Below, one piece after another: positions 62,640 through 64,000 of a stretch of DNA of 64,000 bases. The stretch spans positions 408,494 through 472,493 of the forward strand of contig CAUYUJ010010491.1 in the NCBI GenBank assembly GCA_963575745.1. Reading direction: 5' to 3'. Position 1 is the first letter of the stretch; each line of letters opens with the position of its first letter. A program made the position numbers and the translations under genes. This DNA comes from Prorocentrum cordatum. Its lineage: Eukaryota > Sar > Dinophyceae > Prorocentrales > Prorocentraceae. Below the pieces are notes generated by a model. The model was given only the letters and a program-made list of their open reading frames with translations, did no database searches and was not told the origin of the DNA.

Positions 62640-63981
62640 GCGGCTCCTACCGCCTCCTCCGCCTCCGTCTCCTGGCAGCTGCTCCTCCTCGCGGCCATGG
62701 GGCATCTTCTCGCAGCACTGTTAATGCTTGACGCCTCCCTCGGCCCAATCCTGCCCACAATGGCGGCCGCCGCACTTGTCGCAGCAGTAGCCCGGCTTCC
62801 ATAGCCTCGCCGGGGCGCTGTGCTCCAAGTAGGGGCACCCCGGATTGAGGCAGGGGGCCAGATTCCTGGCCTGCCCCCCCCCCCTGGGCGGGCGCCTGGG
62901 CGGGCCTCACTCCTGCCGCGCCGGCCGCGCTGGCGTCCCCCGGGGTGGGGACGTCCCGGCCCTGAGGGGTCCAGCTGCCCCATCGCTCGTCGTCGTCGAC
63001 GGCCCCGGCGCGCCTGTCTGGCCCGCTCGGGGGGGTCGGATCACCGAGCTGGGCGTCGCTGGGCAGCGCCCTGAACGGCGGCGGCACCGCTCGGGCTGCT
63101 ATCGCCGCCGCGCCCTCTGCCTCGGCTGCCCTCCGCGCCGCTAGCGCCCGATCCCGTGCCATCGAAATAGGGTAGACCCTATGGCACATCGGGCAGCCCG
63201 CATCTCGGCCCTCGCCCTGCACGCCGCAGTACTCGCACCACTCATATCGGGCGTTCGGGTCGCCTCCTGGGAAGGGCACTGGCGGGGGCTCGTCACCGCC
63301 CCAGATTCCCCCTCGCGATAGCAGGGGCGGCGACCTGCCGCGAAGGGGAGGACGAGACGGCGACCTCACTCCCACCACTTCTTCGGGCGCAGGCGGCGCC
63401 CAACCCGACTGCGGCTCCAGCGGCAGCGGCGTGGCCGGCGCCTCCTCGGCTGCTGCCTGGGCTCCAGGACCACCGCTGCCACTCGCCTTCTCGCTCGCCG
63501 GTGGGTGATAGCCCGCCTCCCTCTGCCTCCTCTGAAGGTCCTCGTGTTGAGCCTGACAGTAAGGCCCATGGGCTTCGCCATCCGTGTTACGGCACGTCCG
63601 ACAGCAGTACCAGCCCCAGCCATGATCAAAGCGAGCGCAGCTCCCCCCGCACTCGTTCCAGCACTGCGGCCCTCCATCCGGATCACGCCCCACACGCAAA
63701 AGAAGCAAGTCTGGATAGGGGTCGTCAAGCAAGCTCTGCGCCCGCCTCTGGCCCAGCCCGTTGTCCTCGTCCAGGACCATGCCGCACTTGGTCGGGAGCT
63801 TCTCCTTCCTGACCGCCGCCACCCGACCTCCCGGGTCGCTCGGGCACTCACGACACGCACGCAGCCACGTCTGCAGCCGCCCCCACTGCGCATCCTCCCT
63901 CGCCAGCGAGCAAGCCCCCGCGTTGCCCATATCCTGCCGCTGCCGGGCGCACTCCAGTTGGAACAGCGCCTCCTCGAACAT
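62640..63981 (-). CDS. Cys-rich zinc-finger-like protein, N-terminal part (frameshifted near its end)
   Basis: The frame holds three Cys/His clusters: CWNECGGSC with WGWYCCRTCRNTDGEAHGPY and CQAQ; YEWCEYCGVQGEGRDAGCPM and CHRVYP; and, after a shift at the C-run 62873-62884, CLNPGCPY ... PGYCCDKCGGRHCGQD. Such modules are common in dinoflagellate hypothetical proteins. Between them are Pro-rich linkers and a helical stretch (MARDRALAARRAAEAEGAAA). In the shifted frame a TAA at 62721-62723 interrupts KH/QCCEKMPHG, so this copy may be dead. It starts at or beyond the right edge (MFEEALFQLECARQRQDMGN); the composite element follows directly in sense. Confidence 0.5.
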
Positions 63982-64000
63982 GGCGTCCGCGAGCTGGGGG

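Overview
This window looks like nuclear DNA of a GC-rich dinoflagellate. The strongest sign is the dinoflagellate spliced leader (DinoSL: CCGTAGCC, then ATTTT, then GGCTCAAG). It is present once as a perfect 21-base copy (35591-35611), and four degraded copies lie at 25294, 30408, 35322 and 51952. Other signs are long repeat-filled introns, abundant degraded retroelements with dinoflagellate-type methyltransferase-like domains, and the fact that every coding feature I can support is on the minus strand. The genus cannot be fixed from sequence alone.

Layout, left to right (sense is minus, so elements read right to left). 1-23760 is a decayed Ty1/copia-like retroelement: Gag with coiled coil and CCCH fingers, aspartic protease, integrase, reverse transcriptase, RNase H and a C-terminal methyltransferase-like domain. 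It is broken by two nested insertions. One (421-10173) is a complete tyrosine-recombinase (DIRS/PAT/Ngaro-type) retrotransposon with split direct repeats. It encodes a Gag-like ORF, reverse transcriptase, a cytosine-C5-methyltransferase-like domain lying inside RNase H, and a tyrosine recombinase, and it carries its own 1.84 kb insertion flanked by a 17 bp direct repeat. The other (16884-18889) is a 2 kb composite of tandem arrays whose sister copy sits at 60881-62620. 23961-30428 holds an ORF1-only retrocopy and a near full-length LINE (ORF1, AP endonuclease, RT, zinc knuckle), each headed by a relict spliced leader next to a GGA-rich tract.

30430-35611 is very GC-rich, repetitive and weakly coding, and ends at two tandem spliced-leader relicts. 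36581-43884 is the best candidate for an ordinary host gene: two exons of a GT15-type (Kre2/Mnt1-like) glycosyltransferase whose reading frames join exactly across a 6.2 kb intron packed with minisatellites. 46420-48352 is the 3' remnant of a second tyrosine-recombinase element with the same repeat logic. 49239-51877 is a frameshifted processed pseudogene with a relict spliced leader just upstream. 52874-54583 is an intact single-exon, divergent cytosine-C5-methyltransferase-like ORF. 54584-59265 is mostly low-complexity and non-coding. 59266-63981 holds pieces of a Cys-rich zinc-finger-like gene interrupted by the second copy of the composite repeat element.

Together the genes tell a story of retroelement nesting and recycling of trans-spliced mRNAs into the genome, not of a metabolic cluster. 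Many frames are broken, often at homopolymers, so some frameshifts may be assembly errors.
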